DNA from: Symbiodinium sp. CCMP2592
Lineage: Eukaryota; Sar; Dinophyceae; Suessiales; Symbiodiniaceae
Direction of reading: 5' to 3'
Assembly: GCA_905221615.1 (NCBI GenBank)
Contig: CAJNDT010006147.1
Location: 1,331,652-1,395,651, forward strand
DNA: 64,000 nt
In this document: positions 1-10,188 of the stretch, one piece after another
Position numbering within the stretch: position 1 is the stretch's first letter
Layout of the letters: the number at the start of each line of letters is the position of its first letter
Notes under the pieces: model-generated
Databases searched by the model: none
Told to the model about the DNA's origin: nothing
What the model saw: the letters and a program-made list of their open reading frames with translations, nothing else
Made by a program: the position numbers and the translations under genes

Positions 1-800
1 AGGTGTTGACGAGCTAAGCCTCGTCGGCATAGGCTCCCGGACTCTCTGATTCATTCAGTGTTCCACGGCCGGACTTGAACAATCAGCTCCTTTAGATGTC
101 CTAGATAGGCCATGAACACCTGCAATCGTTTAATATCCGCCACGGGTCTGGAACACTGTGCTTTTGCCAACCCAAAAACCACTGCAAGACTGCACGGCGT
201 AAAGAGAGAAAGCATCTGAGCACCTCCAACTTCGTTTGACTCAACCCCTAAGCTTTAAACCCCATGACCCGTCGCCCCTCGCCCAGGTGATCGCTGTGCA
301 CCAGAGCATCGCTACCGACCAAAAAAAGCTTTCTCCCCTAAGGGGGACGAGGGGCTGCCAGGGTTGGTTAGGGTTTGGGGGGTGTTTTTTGGGGCGCTTT
401 TGGGCGCAGGTTGCTGATGCAGATAGGTGCTTCGGGGTTTGGGCGCAGGTTGCGGACGCAGATTGGTGGTTCAGGGCTTGTTTTGGTGTGCAGGTTGCTT
501 ACGCTGAGTGGCGGTTTGATTCCGAGTCTGTCGTAGAAACGGCTTGAGGATTGTGTTCCCAATGTTTGCGGAGTAGACCGGTATGGGAAATATCGGCAAT
601 TGGCTGATCGCGGATGCCCTCAGCCACAGAATACAAACGTCAAAGTAGGATAGGTTTACATCCCCCATACCTTGGCCCCAATACACACTTCAAGGTAGCA
701 TAGGTTTTCACCCCCATATGTTGGCCCCGGTGAAAGTTACTACGTTTAGCCTGGGCTTAGGCTTTGGAAAGGGTTTAGGGTTGCAAGTCAATCATCCGTG
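1..800. other. Non-coding or unassigned left edge
   Basis: I see no convincing exon here. A short run near 365-540 repeats a GCAGGTTGC-type unit in diverged form, which produces open frames of odd composition on both strands. Telomere-like heptads (TTTAGGG) begin near 775. Confidence 0.4.
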
Positions 801-803
801 CAG

Positions 804-864
804 GTCTTCAACGAACGAGATTCGGGGACTTCGCCAACAGAACGACCGGTTGAAGAGGGAGAAG
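804..864 (+). CDS. Coiled-coil micro-exon 1
   Basis: The segment follows a CAG acceptor (801-803) and reads NEIRGLRQQNDRLKREK, a heptad-like charged helix, before an in-frame stop at 868. A GC donor at about 863 would end it. Function is unknown. Its composition matches later micro-exons on the same strand, which suggests a filamentous or scaffold protein split over many small exons. Only the acceptor and the helix bias support it. Confidence 0.5.
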
Positions 865-1000
865 CCCTGACTGCGGAGTGTTCAGAATGGCAGCGCCGTG
901 CCGAGGAGACGGATGGTTTTTGTTAATTCAAATTGCTCAGGGCTTGTTCGGGGGTTGCTACTAGTTAAGCCAACGAGAACAAAACAAATTTGCCCTTCAG

Positions 1001-1069
1001 GCAGCAGAAGCCAATCTGGAGAGCACGGCTGCAGAGCTCAAGCGAGCCAAGCTGGACGCCGAGGCCAAG
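1001..1069 (+). CDS. Coiled-coil micro-exon 2
   Basis: A TTCAG acceptor ends at 1000. The following 23 codons read AAEANLESTAAELKRAKLDA and onward, an almost ideal amphipathic heptad pattern. The donor is probably GC near 1068. It lies about 140 nt after the previous helical exon, so the two probably belong to the same gene. Confidence 0.6.
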
Positions 1070-1141
1070 CCTCTTTTGTTTATTCTTGGATTCACGTTTT
1101 GGACAAACTCAAACATTTATAGGGAAAGTTCTTTTCCCCAG

Positions 1142-1196
1142 GTGCAGAGGGCGCTGTGTGCTTGTTCAGACAAGCGTGTCGAGGACCTCGAGGCTG
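1142..1196 (+). CDS. Coiled-coil micro-exon 3
   Basis: It is flanked by a pyrimidine-rich CCCCAG acceptor (1136-1141) and a GTGATA donor at 1197. It encodes VQRALCACSDKRVEDLEAG (frame 1142). The charged C-terminal half continues the coiled-coil bias of the neighbouring exons. Confidence 0.6.
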
Positions 1197-1197
1197 G

Positions 1198-2490
1198 TGA
1201 TAAGACATAACCCTGAACCTTAAACCCTAATCGATAAACCCGTTCCCCTCCCTCCCAGGAAGACATTAGTCCCGACTGTTATTCGAAGTTTCGCAGCCCT
1301 GTCTGCCACGTTTCCTCCAAGAACTCCGCAGCTGTTCCTCACCTCGCGATTTTTCCGACACCCTTTCAGTTACACTTTCCATTGGGACAGTCGTCCCGAC
1401 TGCCATTCGAACTTTCGCGCTGCATCCTGTAGCCCATCTCACAAGTTTTCCGTCCTCAAAGAACTCCGCAGCTGCTCCTCACTTGCGGTTTTTCCGACGC
1501 CTTTGCACTTTGCCTTCCATGGTACAGCTCCACCCCTCAGTTCAACCTCTGCGCGAGAGGTCTCACCTCGAAAGGCTGCATCGACAACGTCGAGAAACCT
1601 AACGCCTGTCATCGGCTGCTTTTGGTGCGCTGTTCATGCCACGTCACCTCGACCGAGTCTCTGATCCTTCAGCCTTAGCACCTCTGAATATATATATATA
1701 TATATATAACCCTTGTCCAAGTGATTTCGAACATTCGCAGTCTGGCGTTGCAGCTCCACAACAATTGTATCGATAATAAAGAGTTCCAGGAAACACCTGC
1801 GTGTCTTGCGCACAACGGGCTCCAGTCTGTGCTCGTCAAACCTCTGAAACTTCAAAACCCCTCTATATTCCTCCAGCCCAGAGCCGCTAAATACTTTGAA
1901 TGTCAGTCATCTGCTCTTCATAACAGTGCTCTCCGAAGTTCGCGGTCCGTCAGCCTTGAAACTCCTCACCCGTCCGCTGCTGGCCCGATAAAACACGTTC
2001 CACACATAATCACATGCATCTTCATCCAGCTTTGTGATACCCTGCTGCAGTTTCCGTGTACCACGAGCCTTGCTGGGTGGTTTTGCATCGATGTTTGCAT
2101 ATGTACTCCTAACACAAAAAACGAAAACCCGATGCGACTGGAGACAGGGTGGCCTCGGGGTGGGGTTTTAGCTTCCGCGCGACGCGCCGTGGACGACCCC
2201 CTTGGGTCGAGGCGCGGCGCTTCAATTGGCAAGCCCTAAACCCCTAAACCCTGAACCCTTAAACCCGGAACCTTAAACCCTAAACCCCTCAAGCCCCAGA
2301 AGCCCAAAGCCTCGGAGGCCGGAGCCTGTTTAAGAAGCCTTGGGCCTTTATTAGGGTTCCTTATATGAATCCTACTATCTTGGGGTTATGGGCACAGGGT
2401 TATTTCTTAATCAGGTTCCTACGTTATAAGCTCCCAAGTAACCGCTAAACAGCTGACCCCTCCCGAACCTCCCAAATTTGGCCTCCCAAA
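1198..2490. other. Long intron or intergenic stretch, no supported gene
   Basis: Open frames exist on both strands (for example 1721-2239 plus) but have no codon or domain character that I trust. The stretch holds a near-duplicated block (about 1260-1360 versus 1385-1500, both with AACTCCGCAGCTG), an (AT)n run at 1687-1708 and telomere-like repeats after 2235. Confidence 0.4.
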
Positions 2491-2493
2491 CAT

Positions 2494-2615
2494 GGAGGTT
2501 CATGGGTAGTTATACGTGAAGTTATACGTTCCCTAAGTTTATACAGGCTAGGTGCTAACTATAACTTAATCTACCGATAAACCCCCCTTATATTTATAAC
2601 TACCTAGGAACCTCC
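2494..2615. mobile_element. MITE family M1 (GGAGGTTCATGGGTAGTTA ends)
   Basis: The left end GGAGGTTCATGGGTAGTTA is mirrored by TAACTACCTAGGAACCTCC on the right. There is no coding capacity. Related copies lie at 10733, 26118 and 56690. Confidence 0.75.
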
Positions 2616-2873
2616 AAATTATTGTAAACCACGCCAACTCTTTGTCATAGTTGGGTAACATCTTGCATGTTTATGGGCACTTAGACCCAATAAGGAATAG
2701 AACTGAACATTTTAAGATTATCCCAACCATGAACACCCTAAACCCTGTCCCTCTAAGAAACTATCGTGCAATATGCCAGCTCTTTGTCATATTTGGGTAC
2801 CCTAAACCCCTCACCCCCTGTTAAACCCTGAACACCTAAACCCCTACACCCCAAAACCGCTAAACCCTTGAAG

Positions 2874-2949
2874 CAACTGAGGAGGTGAAGCTCCTTAAGG
2901 TCCAGGTGGCCATCGCAGAGGAAGAGTGCAGCGAGGAGGTCAGGGCTAG
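2874..2949 (+). CDS. Coiled-coil micro-exon 4
   Basis: It is preceded by CTTGAAG and followed by a GTGAAT donor at 2950. It reads EEVKLLKVQVAIAEEECSEE, strongly helical and acidic. Degenerate CCCTAAA repeats lie immediately upstream in the intron. Confidence 0.65.
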
Positions 2950-2981
2950 GTGAATTGAACCCTGAACCCTTAAAGGAACCC

Positions 2982-3092
2982 CCAAGGGTCCAAAGGACCC
3001 AATAATTTAAGTATTCGGTTTTAGGATAGTAGTTATGTAGGTTACGATTTTGGGGAGTATATGATTACTAGGTACTTGGACCCTTGGGGAAC
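2982..3092. mobile_element. MITE family M9 (CCCAAGGGTCCAA ends)
   Basis: An inverted repeat with ends CCCAAGGGTCCAAAGGACCC and GTACTTGGACCCTTGGGG. A shorter sister copy sits at 13697. Confidence 0.75.
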
Positions 3093-3151
3093 CCTTATAG
3101 ATCCCGTATAGGAGCCCGTATAGATCCCTACAGGTATTATAGCTTGAAGTC

Positions 3152-3258
3152 TAAGTTCCTGAGTAGTACCTCTTGCCCTTTTAGTTTGGGGTCCCCTTAT
3201 TAAAACCGACTGTTAGGAAAAAGGGCAACCTTGTTAGAAAGGAGCTACTCAGGGACCT
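3152..3258. mobile_element. MITE family M13 (AGGTTCCTGAGTAG ends)
   Basis: The left arm TAAGTTCCTGAGTAG pairs with the right arm CTACTCAGGGACCT. The interior GGTCCCCTTATTAAAACCGA is shared with the copy at 6459. Confidence 0.65.
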
Positions 3259-3259
3259 G

Positions 3260-4240
3260 GAGGGGTTCTCCTCTTCTTTCAGCTTCGGGGCTTGGGGTTC
3301 AGGATTTTTGGGCTCGGGGTTTTAGAGGGCCTTTAAAGTATTTTGGTGTTTTAGCGTGTTGCTTTCTTTTGGGTGGTTTGCAGCATAGTTGCGCATCTTG
3401 GGTTCAGGGTGTTATGCTGGGTTGCTTCCCACAAGTGACTGTTTGCGGTGTGGGGCTTAGGGTAATGTCATGCAAGCGACTTGGTTTATTCCGTTCCTTG
3501 GTAAGCCCCTCCCTTTAAGAAGGAGCGAGATGCCGATTCTAACATTAACACCCTGAAAACGGGAGGGGGGGTGACTGAAATCTGGAACGTACATATTTAT
3601 GTGATTTGAAGCCTCTCAATCCAGCACACCATGCAAGTCCCCTTCAAACCTGCGACGTCTACAACTCCCTTTAGACCTGACGACGAAACCCTGAACGTTC
3701 CAGGCACAAAGCGAGAGATGTTGTTCGATGTCCTTCATCCTACACAGTTGCAGGACAGTAAATCTCAGCAAACTTAAGTCGAAAGATCTCAGTGCATGCA
3801 GATAGAACCAAGCAAAACAAAAGCAAAATAAAATTTGAGGCCAAACTGGTCTGGCAGAGCCGAGATAAAGATCTTCGAAGATTGAGAGCCTGGGACTTAG
3901 GGTGGTTTAGGGTTCAGGGTTTAGGGTTAGGGGATGTGGGGTTGGGAGCTTAGGACTTAGTTTATAGGGTTTGGGTTTGAGGGGACGTGGGGTTCAAGAT
4001 TTACTGTGTCGGATCTACGCGAACCGCAAAGATTTCTTCGTTTCTTGGGGTTCCTGCAGGACTTTGTGAAATACGTCTGACAAAAAGGCAGGTTATTTGG
4101 GTCTACAGGTAGGGGGCTTGGGGCGCTGTGGGATTTTGAGGGCCTTGAACCCTATAAACCCTAAACCAAACCTTATGCCTTAAACCAAGCCTTAGACTTA
4201 GACCTTGAACCAAATCTGAAACCTTAAAGCAAACCTTAAA
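3260..4240. other. Telomere-like repeat-rich intron, no supported gene
   Basis: This stretch contains G-rich heptads near 3895-3990 and C-rich heptads near 4145-4245. A 95-codon frame at 3231-3518 overlaps the end of a MITE and has no protein-like bias, so it is not annotated as a gene. Confidence 0.4.
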
Positions 4241-4252
4241 CCTTGAACGCGC

Positions 4253-4306
4253 ATCACCGCGCGCTGTCAGCGGTCAGAAGGCGGCGCGATCGTGCAATCG
4301 GCCGGG
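4253..4306 (+). CDS. Possible micro-exon between C-rich and G-rich repeats
   Basis: A GC-rich segment reading HHRALSAVRRRRDRAIGRG sits between CCCTAAA-type repeats upstream and TTTAGGG-type repeats downstream, the arrangement seen around clearer exons. No good donor was found. Confidence 0.25.
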
Positions 4307-4748
4307 GCTTGGCTGAGACTTTAGGGCTCAGGGTTTGGGGGCTTTTAGTTTGGGCCGTTTGGGGTTTTAAGGGTTTACGGTTTTAGGATTCAGGCTAAAC
4401 TTCTAAGTTTTATGTCAGTGGCTGGTTTGGATTGGGGTTAATCGGTCCCGTCTCTGAACACGTACGATTTATTGGCGCTGCCCATTCCGAACCATAGGGC
4501 TTTTCTGACGCCTGTTCCGAGCCTTCTGCGACCTCAACAATATTCTGCTATTCCCATTCTATGTCGATCCTCAACTGGACACCCTAAACTCTAACCCCCC
4601 AACCCCTGGCAGAACAGGGTTCATGTTCTAAACATGCCTAACGCATCAAGTTCCTATACTCGCCCTGAACCCTGTAGATCTTTTAAGATGGTTTTCCGGC
4701 AGAAGTCCTTCAAGACGTAGATCTTCGGAGGTTAAGGTACTCACTAAA

Positions 4749-4830
4749 CTCTAAACCCGAACCCGAAACCCGAACCCCAAACCCCAAAATCTAAACCCTA
4801 AATCCCAAGCCCCAAACCCTAACCAAACCC
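4749..4830. repeat. Interstitial CCCTAAA-type array
   Basis: Degenerate C-rich heptads (AACCCGAAACCCGAACCCC and similar) form a short array just before a MITE. Confidence 0.7.
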
Positions 4831-4835
4831 CAGCC

Positions 4836-4952
4836 CCACCTAGAGGCTCATACCCTACCCCTCTTATCGGGCACCTACTTGTTAAGATAACAGACCCTTA
4901 CCATAAAACTAGGTATCCTGAAAAGGGGTAGGGTATGAGCCTCTAGGTAGGG
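4836..4952. mobile_element. MITE family M10 (CCTAGAGGCTCATACCCTACCCC ends)
   Basis: The terminal inverted repeats are about 24 bp: CCTAGAGGCTCATACCCTAC on the left is mirrored by GTAGGGTATGAGCCTCTAGG on the right, almost perfectly. The interior is AT-rich. Confidence 0.8.
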
Positions 4953-5065
4953 TATAGGGTTTAGGGACTGATAGCTATATATCCCTTAATTGAGGAATAT
5001 ACCTATACCTTACCTAAAGTATAGTAGGATCCCTAGTAGGATCCCTACTGTGCCTTGTGACACTC

Positions 5066-5285
5066 TACAGTAGAAGACCGAAAGTTGGAAACCCAATAGC
5101 CCCATCCCTTACGAGTACTGTATAAGGAATCCCGGCACTACGGTTGATGATATAAATCCTGCATGACCTTAAGGACCCTAAACTATGGGAATTATGGTAT
5201 ATTCCTAATTATGGGTCATGCAGGATTTATATCATCAACCGTATGTGGCCTTAGTCCGGTTTCCAACTTTATGGGGTTTACTGTA
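5066..5285. mobile_element. MITE family M11 interrupted by a nested M3
   Basis: The ends are TACAGTAGAAGACCGAAAGT and ACTTTATGGGGTTTACTGTA. The element is split by an M3 copy at 5139-5243. An uninterrupted relative lies at 57677-57793, which supports the interpretation. Confidence 0.75.
5139..5243. mobile_element. MITE family M3, nested copy
   Basis: A near-perfect inverted repeat: TACGGTTGATGATATAAATC on the left and GATTTATATCATCAACCGTA on the right. It is inserted into M11. Confidence 0.85.
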
Positions 5286-5301
5286 AACCCGAAGCCCTCC
5301 T

Positions 5302-5500
5302 CCCTGAGAGCCCAATACCCCTTAATGAAGGAATATGGCTTAAATCATATAGGGCTTCATATTATGATTTAAGCTATTTCCCTTAATTAAGGGGTATTAG
5401 AATCCCCTAAATCCTAAGCCTAGAGATCCCTTATAGATCCCTTAAAAGGATCCCTAGGCCCTAGGTATTCCTTAATTAAGGACTACTGGGCTCTCTGGGA
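5302..5500. mobile_element. MITE family M5, composite copy
   Basis: It starts CCCTGAGAGCCCAATACCCC and ends GGACTACTGGGCTCTCTGGG. The interior contains a second palindromic block (5320-5399), so it looks like two related elements nested together. Confidence 0.65.
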
Positions 5501-5507
5501 ACCCTAC

Positions 5508-5606
5508 ACCCCAAACCCTAAACCCCTAAACCCTAAACCTTATAGATCCTAAACCCTAAACCCTAAACCTTATAGATCCTAAACCCTAAACCCTAAACCC
5601 TAAACC
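5508..5606. repeat. Interstitial CCCTAAA array
   Basis: At least ten near-perfect CCCTAAA heptads, with two interspersed CCTTATAGATCCTAAA variants forming a higher-order unit. It lies directly upstream of the exon at 5639. Confidence 0.85.
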
Positions 5607-5638
5607 GATCCCGGGTTCTCTGGGCTCAACTCGAGAAG

Positions 5639-5678
5639 CTTGCGAGTCGAGGCCGCAGAGCGCGAGCGGCAGCAGTTT
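5639..5678 (+). CDS. Coiled-coil micro-exon 5
   Basis: It follows GAGAAG and ends at a GTAGGT donor (5679). It reads LRVEAAERERQQF. C-rich heptads lie upstream and G-rich heptads downstream. Only 13 codons, but composition and splice signals agree. Confidence 0.5.
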
Positions 5679-5708
5679 GTAGGTCGACTGGGCCAGGCTC
5701 CGACCATG

Positions 5709-5816
5709 GTTTAGGGGTTAGGGTTTCGAATTCAGGGTTTGGAGTTTAGGGTTTAGGGGTTAGGGTTTAGAATTCAGGGTTTGGGGTTTAGGGTTTAGGT
5801 TTCAGGGTTAAGGGTT
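5709..5816. repeat. Interstitial TTTAGGG array
   Basis: G-rich heptads (GGTTTAGGGGTTAGGGTTT and variants) begin just after the micro-exon donor, in the orientation opposite to the upstream array. Confidence 0.8.
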
Positions 5817-5995
5817 GAGTGTTCAAGGTTTCGGGGTTCCCTATCTATAGGGCCCTTTATAGTTCCTTTCAGTGTTCCCTAGACAGATCTATAGGGATTT
5901 TGGGGTTAGGGGAAAAGAAGGGTTTAGGGTTAGGGTTTACTAATACGGCCGGGCCTTGGGATGAAGAGGAAGGTTGCTGGGGGGATGAGGAAGGA

Positions 5996-6106
5996 TACGG
6001 TTGATGATATAAACCCTGCATTATACCCATAATAATAATAAGGAATATACCAGATTTCCCATAGTGTAGGGTCCTTTAATGTAATGCAGGATTTATATGA
6101 TCAACA
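5996..6106. mobile_element. MITE family M3
   Basis: The left end TACGGTTGATGATATAAACC and the right end GGATTTATATGATCAACAG. The right terminus is diverged from other copies. Confidence 0.7.
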
Positions 6107-6306
6107 GCATCCATATGGCTTTTGGGGGAGTGTTGGTTCGTTCTCTGGGTTTTGGGCACTTGAGTTCAGACCACTTTCGAGTCAGGGCCACTCTTTGTTG
6201 GATGCACTTACAGGCTTTTTCCGTGGTTGCCAGTCGTTGCACTGCACCCGGGGATCGGCAATTTTTCCGCTCAAACTGAATTACTTGCAACGAGGAGGCT
6301 AGCCTT

Positions 6307-6409
6307 ATATGGCAGTTTCCGAAAATGGCGGCCCCCTGATATATAGTAGGATCCTTTTTATAAGGACCCCCAAAGTAAGGCACCCCTAATTTTCGGAAGC
6401 TCCCATATT
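6307..6409. mobile_element. MITE family M7 (TGGGAGTTTCCGAAAAT ends)
   Basis: The left arm TATGGCAGTTTCCGAAAATG pairs with the right arm ATTTTCGGAAGCTCCCATA. Related copies lie at 8841, 47944 and 59003. Confidence 0.75.
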
Positions 6410-6458
6410 CAAACCAACTCCCCTCCGACGCAGTATAGAAGCCGTTACGGCTCCTTAA

Positions 6459-6566
6459 CCTAGGTTCCTGATTACTTTGCTCTTTTCATTTTAGGGTCCC
6501 CTTATTAAAACCGAATGGTAGCAACAAGGGTACCCTTATCATCAAGGGGCTACTCAGAAACCTAGT
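6459..6566. mobile_element. MITE family M13
   Basis: The left arm CTAGGTTCCTGATTACTTTG and the right arm CTACTCAGAAACCTAG. It shares GGTCCCCTTATTAAAACCGA with the copy at 3152. Confidence 0.65.
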
Positions 6567-6746
6567 AGCATGACTATACGGTAAGCTCGAAACCCTAATA
6601 CAAGTACTAAGGCCCTTTCATCAAAATGGTTTTGCCTAGACCCTGCTCAGAAGTCGCCTGGCCTTGTACACCGAAGGGTGATGGAGGGTTCAGGTGTAGG
6701 ATGTCAGGTTGAGGGTTGAGGTTTGCGGTGTAAGGGTTTTGCAGCT

Positions 6747-6858
6747 TACCCTAAGGGTCCATGTACTCATATAGTATATACTTTGCCTTAAAGTATTCCC
6801 TATATAGCTACATTGGGCCCAAAGTATATGCTTTATGGGTACACAGACCCTCAGGGTT
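6747..6858. mobile_element. MITE family M8 (TACCCTAAGGGTCCATGTAC ends)
   Basis: The left end TACCCTAAGGGTCCATGTAC and a right end reading GGGTACACAGACCCTCAGGG. The interior GGCCCAAAGTATATGC pairs with GTATATACTTTGCC. Confidence 0.7.
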
Positions 6859-6869
6859 AGGGTTTATGC

Positions 6870-6974
6870 TACGGTTGATGATATAAATCCTGCGTTACCC
6901 ATAATAAAGAATATGCCATTATTCTCATGGTTTAGGGTCCTTAAGGTAATGCAGGATTTATATCATCAACCGTA
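6870..6974. mobile_element. MITE family M3 abutting an exon
   Basis: Near-perfect TIRs (TACGGTTGATGATATAAATC / GATTTATATCATCAACCGTA). The right terminal CGTA is followed by G, which creates the TAG acceptor of the next exon. Confidence 0.85.
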
Positions 6975-6975
6975 G

Positions 6976-7071
6976 AAGTCACAGCTCATCAGGCCCGCTT
7001 TGACCGCGACAACTTGGACCGGAACTACTCCCGCATCATCAGCAGCTTGAAAGAGCATGAGGCCGGGAAGG
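6976..7071 (+). CDS. Coiled-coil exon 6
   Basis: This 32-codon exon reads VTAHQARFDRDNLDRNYSRI and continues through SSLKEHEAGKG. The AG acceptor is at 6974-6975, at the end of an M3 element, and the donor is GTTAGT at 7072. It is one of the clearest exons in the left part of the window and has strongly biased, charged helical composition. The protein family is not recognised. Confidence 0.7.
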
Positions 7072-7199
7072 GTTAGTTTGGGCTTTTGCTTTACAAGTTT
7101 CGGGGTTTGGCAGGTTAAAGCTTGAGAACGCCAAAGGGGCTAGGATTCGGAGCCACCTTCGCTTCATTTCTGTTTGTTAGAATTGTCAGGGTCGTAAAA

Positions 7200-8245
7200 C
7201 TGTTCCACAAGCAATTTAACATATTTAATTTATGTAAGTATAAGTAACCATACTTCTGTATGCAAAAGTATATACAGACGTACGTACATGTGCAGATGGC
7301 TATCGTGAGTAAGTACAAAAGGAAGAGCCATAAGGACAGTAGCACTACGAACACTGTCTGATAGCAATGGCAATAATATTCATGTATTAGGTATTAGTCT
7401 TGCATATCACAGTATATACGCAGACGTGTGTGTGCATTCTACATATATATATATATATATATATAAACATACGTATATACAGATGTATGTATGTGCATGC
7501 ACACATATGTGTGAGTATGCAGTATCGTGGAGGAATGGATGTGTGTGTATATATATAGATACATACGCACGTACATACACATATGCATATTTGCTATGCG
7601 AATGCATAAAAGAATTCCACAACCGAAGAAGCTATAGACAACATCTGAATGTGTATATACACACACATGCAAGCATGCACAGCGATGTATGCTGGCATGA
7701 ATTACAGCACTGTTGCAACATACAGTTGCAAAGACGTCAGCAAGCAACGCACACCCATAAGACATCGCGCGAATGGAGCACATACACACTCACATCCACA
7801 TCCACACACTCATGTATGCGCGTACCTATGTACGTGCATATGTATTTGTATGTATGTATGTATGTATGTATGTGTGCATACAGTTAACATGCATGAATAT
7901 AGGTGCATACATGTGTGTCTGTATGTATCTTTGCATGTATGCATATACATGTGTGCTTGTGGACCCACTTGTGGATAACTATGCATGTCAGCATGTGTGA
8001 ATGTACTCATGTCTGTACGCATGTAAGCATGTATGCATGTATGTATGTATGTATGTATGTATGCAGGCAGGTGCGTCAACAAAGGATGTATGTTAGTGCA
8101 TGCATGCATGTATGTTTGCTTTGTATGTAGCTACAATGGAAGGATACATGGATAGATGGATGTCTGCATCCATTTATGCGTGTACATACATACATACGTG
8201 CACACGTACGTACATACATACAAACACATATACACAATTAGAATG
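7200..8245. repeat. TA/TG/GTAT microsatellite-rich tract
   Basis: More than 1 kb of alternating purine-pyrimidine sequence: (TA)n at 7441-7464, (TATG)n at 7846-7872 and 8036-8062, and many TGCATG and TACGTA steps. Long open frames on both strands encode Tyr/Ile/His/Cys/Met-rich artefacts and are not genes. Confidence 0.85.
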
Positions 8246-8304
8246 TAACAGTAGATGCATGCGTACATCTTCGATCAATTTTCTGACGTTATAACACTCT
8301 CCAG

Positions 8305-8359
8305 ACGCGCATGGAACAGCAAGCCGACGCCTTGGCAGCGGGCCTCCGGAGACTTGGCG
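8305..8359 (+). CDS. Coiled-coil micro-exon 7
   Basis: It is preceded by CTCCAG and followed by a GTATCC donor at 8360. It reads TRMEQQADALAAGLRRLG in phase 0. Helical composition matches the other micro-exons. Confidence 0.65.
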
Positions 8360-8396
8360 GTATCCATGGACACAAATGCTTCGATGTTTTCGTACT

Positions 8397-8480
8397 TTAC
8401 CCTGAGGCTCCATAATAGTTCCTTGTTGGGGTTGATAATTAGAATCCTATAAGGTAATCCCCACATGGAGCCTCTGTGTA
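8397..8480. mobile_element. MITE family M4, shortened right arm
   Basis: The left end TACCCTGAGGCTCCATAATA, the interior AGAATCCTATAAGGTAA and a truncated right arm ending ATGGAGCCTCTGTGTA. Complete copies lie at 19812 and 24176. Confidence 0.7.
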
Positions 8481-8840
8481 GTGTGTTGGGTTGAAGGTTT
8501 GTGGTTGAGAGCCCTCGTGCCAAGGGGACAAGGATTGAGCTTGAGTACGTACGGCTAGGGGTTGGGGTCACATGCAGGATTCAGTGTACAGGTCTCCGGG
8601 TCTTGGATGGTTTAGATTACAGTGTTTAGGGAAGAGGGTGCCAGGTTAGGGGCTGCCGTTTAGATGTCCTGTTTAGGGATCATTTGAACCATTGTGGCAT
8701 TCCTTCTGTTGCTGTTGTCGTATCTTTATTGCAGCACTGCCATGTTTGGGCAACCCTCAATTGCATCGTTGCAAGCTCCCCACATTGCAAACCTTTAAGT
8801 CGCTCGAGGAAACTATCTTTATGAAGCTGTAACGTTTAGA

Positions 8841-8946
8841 TGGGAGTTTCCGAATACAGGGGACCCTAACGTAGTACCCTAAAAAGTAGCATCCTCAAAT
8901 AAAGGCCCCCAAAATAAGGCACCCCGAATTTTCGGAAAATTCCCAG
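8841..8946. mobile_element. MITE family M7
   Basis: The left arm TGGGAGTTTCCGAATACAGG pairs with the right arm GAATTTTCGGAAAATTCCCA. Confidence 0.75.
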
Positions 8947-8949
8947 ATC

Positions 8950-9780
8950 CTTTCAGATCTTGCAGACTCCTGTAGGACCTGTAACAGCTGGCAAATCCCA
9001 ACCAAGAATATCTCCGCCTAGAAGACGATAAATAGCAGAGGCCTGGTAAGAGCTCAAGCAACCACCTGCAATCCACGTTGCAGATTCAGAGGCAACATAC
9101 AATGTCACATCATGTGAAGTACCGACATTCGAGTGGGGTCCTGCTTATCAGTGTTTCTTTTGGAGCAGTATCGAACTTGTGTTTTTCTTGTCGTAGCTTG
9201 CGTCGTTGTCGTTGCTTCTTCACTGCCGATGTGTATTACTTGTTCGTTTCCTAGATAAAATACTCGCCGCTGTCGAAGTGAGCACCGGTTTCCATGTGCT
9301 GGTGGCTGGTATTGCCGTTGCAGCTCTTGTTACACATGTTCTCAATCAAGTACTGGTCTTCAACTGATAGTATTCGCGAGTTCCTTGGGGATGCACTAAA
9401 TCCTCAACTCTGAACAATCACCCCCAAACCCTATTCCCCAAACTCTGATAAAACCCAACTCCCTCAACCCTGACCCATAAATGGAGCCTCATACGCTCTC
9501 GGTCTAAGGACATGTCGACTGGAGGGCGAGGAGCCGCCCCCCATAACGAAAAGAGATCGGATTGGGGTTCATTGTTTACGGCATAAGCTCCAGAAACCCA
9601 TATATATATATATATATATATATATGCTACCAGTATGGAATTAATAAGTTCCCACAGACCATCCCCAGTTTGATTTTGGGGACCTAGCTCCACAATTCAT
9701 GGTAGTTTGGGGATGCAGCCGACTTAGCAGGGACTTCTGTGCTGTCGGGCTTTCGGTTCAAGGATCCTTGGGTTTCATGA
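8950..9780. other. No supported gene; one (TA)n tract
   Basis: Several frames are open but short and unbiased. A (TA)n tract lies at 9600-9625. No MITE ends or clear splice-flanked coding segment were found. Confidence 0.35.
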
Positions 9781-9807
9781 GTTCGAAGTATAGGGTTTAG
9801 GGGTTTT

Positions 9808-10115
9808 TTGAGTCTGAGATTTAGTGTTTAGGGGGGTTTTTGAGTCCGAGATTTAGTGTTTAGGGTGTTTGTTGAGTCTGAGATTTAGTGTTTAGGGTGT
9901 TTGTTGAGTCTGAAATTTGGTGTTTAGGGTGTTTTGGAATCTGAAATTTTGTGTTTAGGGTGTTGTTGGAATCTGAAATTTTGTGCTTAGGGTGTTTGTT
10001 GAGTCTGAAATTTTGTGCTTAGGGTGTTGTTGAGTCTGAAATTTTGTGCTTAGGGTGTTTGTTGAGTCTGAAATTTTGTGCTTAGGGTGTTGTTGAGTCT
10101 GAAATGTTCTGCTTA
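9808..10115. repeat. Minisatellite of about 31 bp, ten copies
   Basis: Ten tandem units of 28-35 bp share TTGAGTCTGAAATTTTGTGC followed by TTAGGGTGTT. Successive copies change gradually from TTTAGGG-bearing to CTTAGGG-bearing forms, and two adjacent copies carry GGAATCTG in place of GAGTCTG. Confidence 0.9.
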
Positions 10116-10188
10116 GGGGGTTCTCGTTTGCTGCTTTTCGGGCCTGCACGATTGGGCTCCGGGTCTTGGCTTGGCGAGGCGTAGCCCC

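Noticed and set aside
5508-5816. Telomere or chromosome end
   Set aside because: The heptads switch orientation and are embedded between exons and MITEs, so these are interstitial repeats, not a terminus.
7407-8294. Multiple open frames of 60-150 codons on both strands
   Set aside because: Composition (Tyr, Ile, His, Cys, Met) is dictated by TA/TG/GTAT microsatellites.
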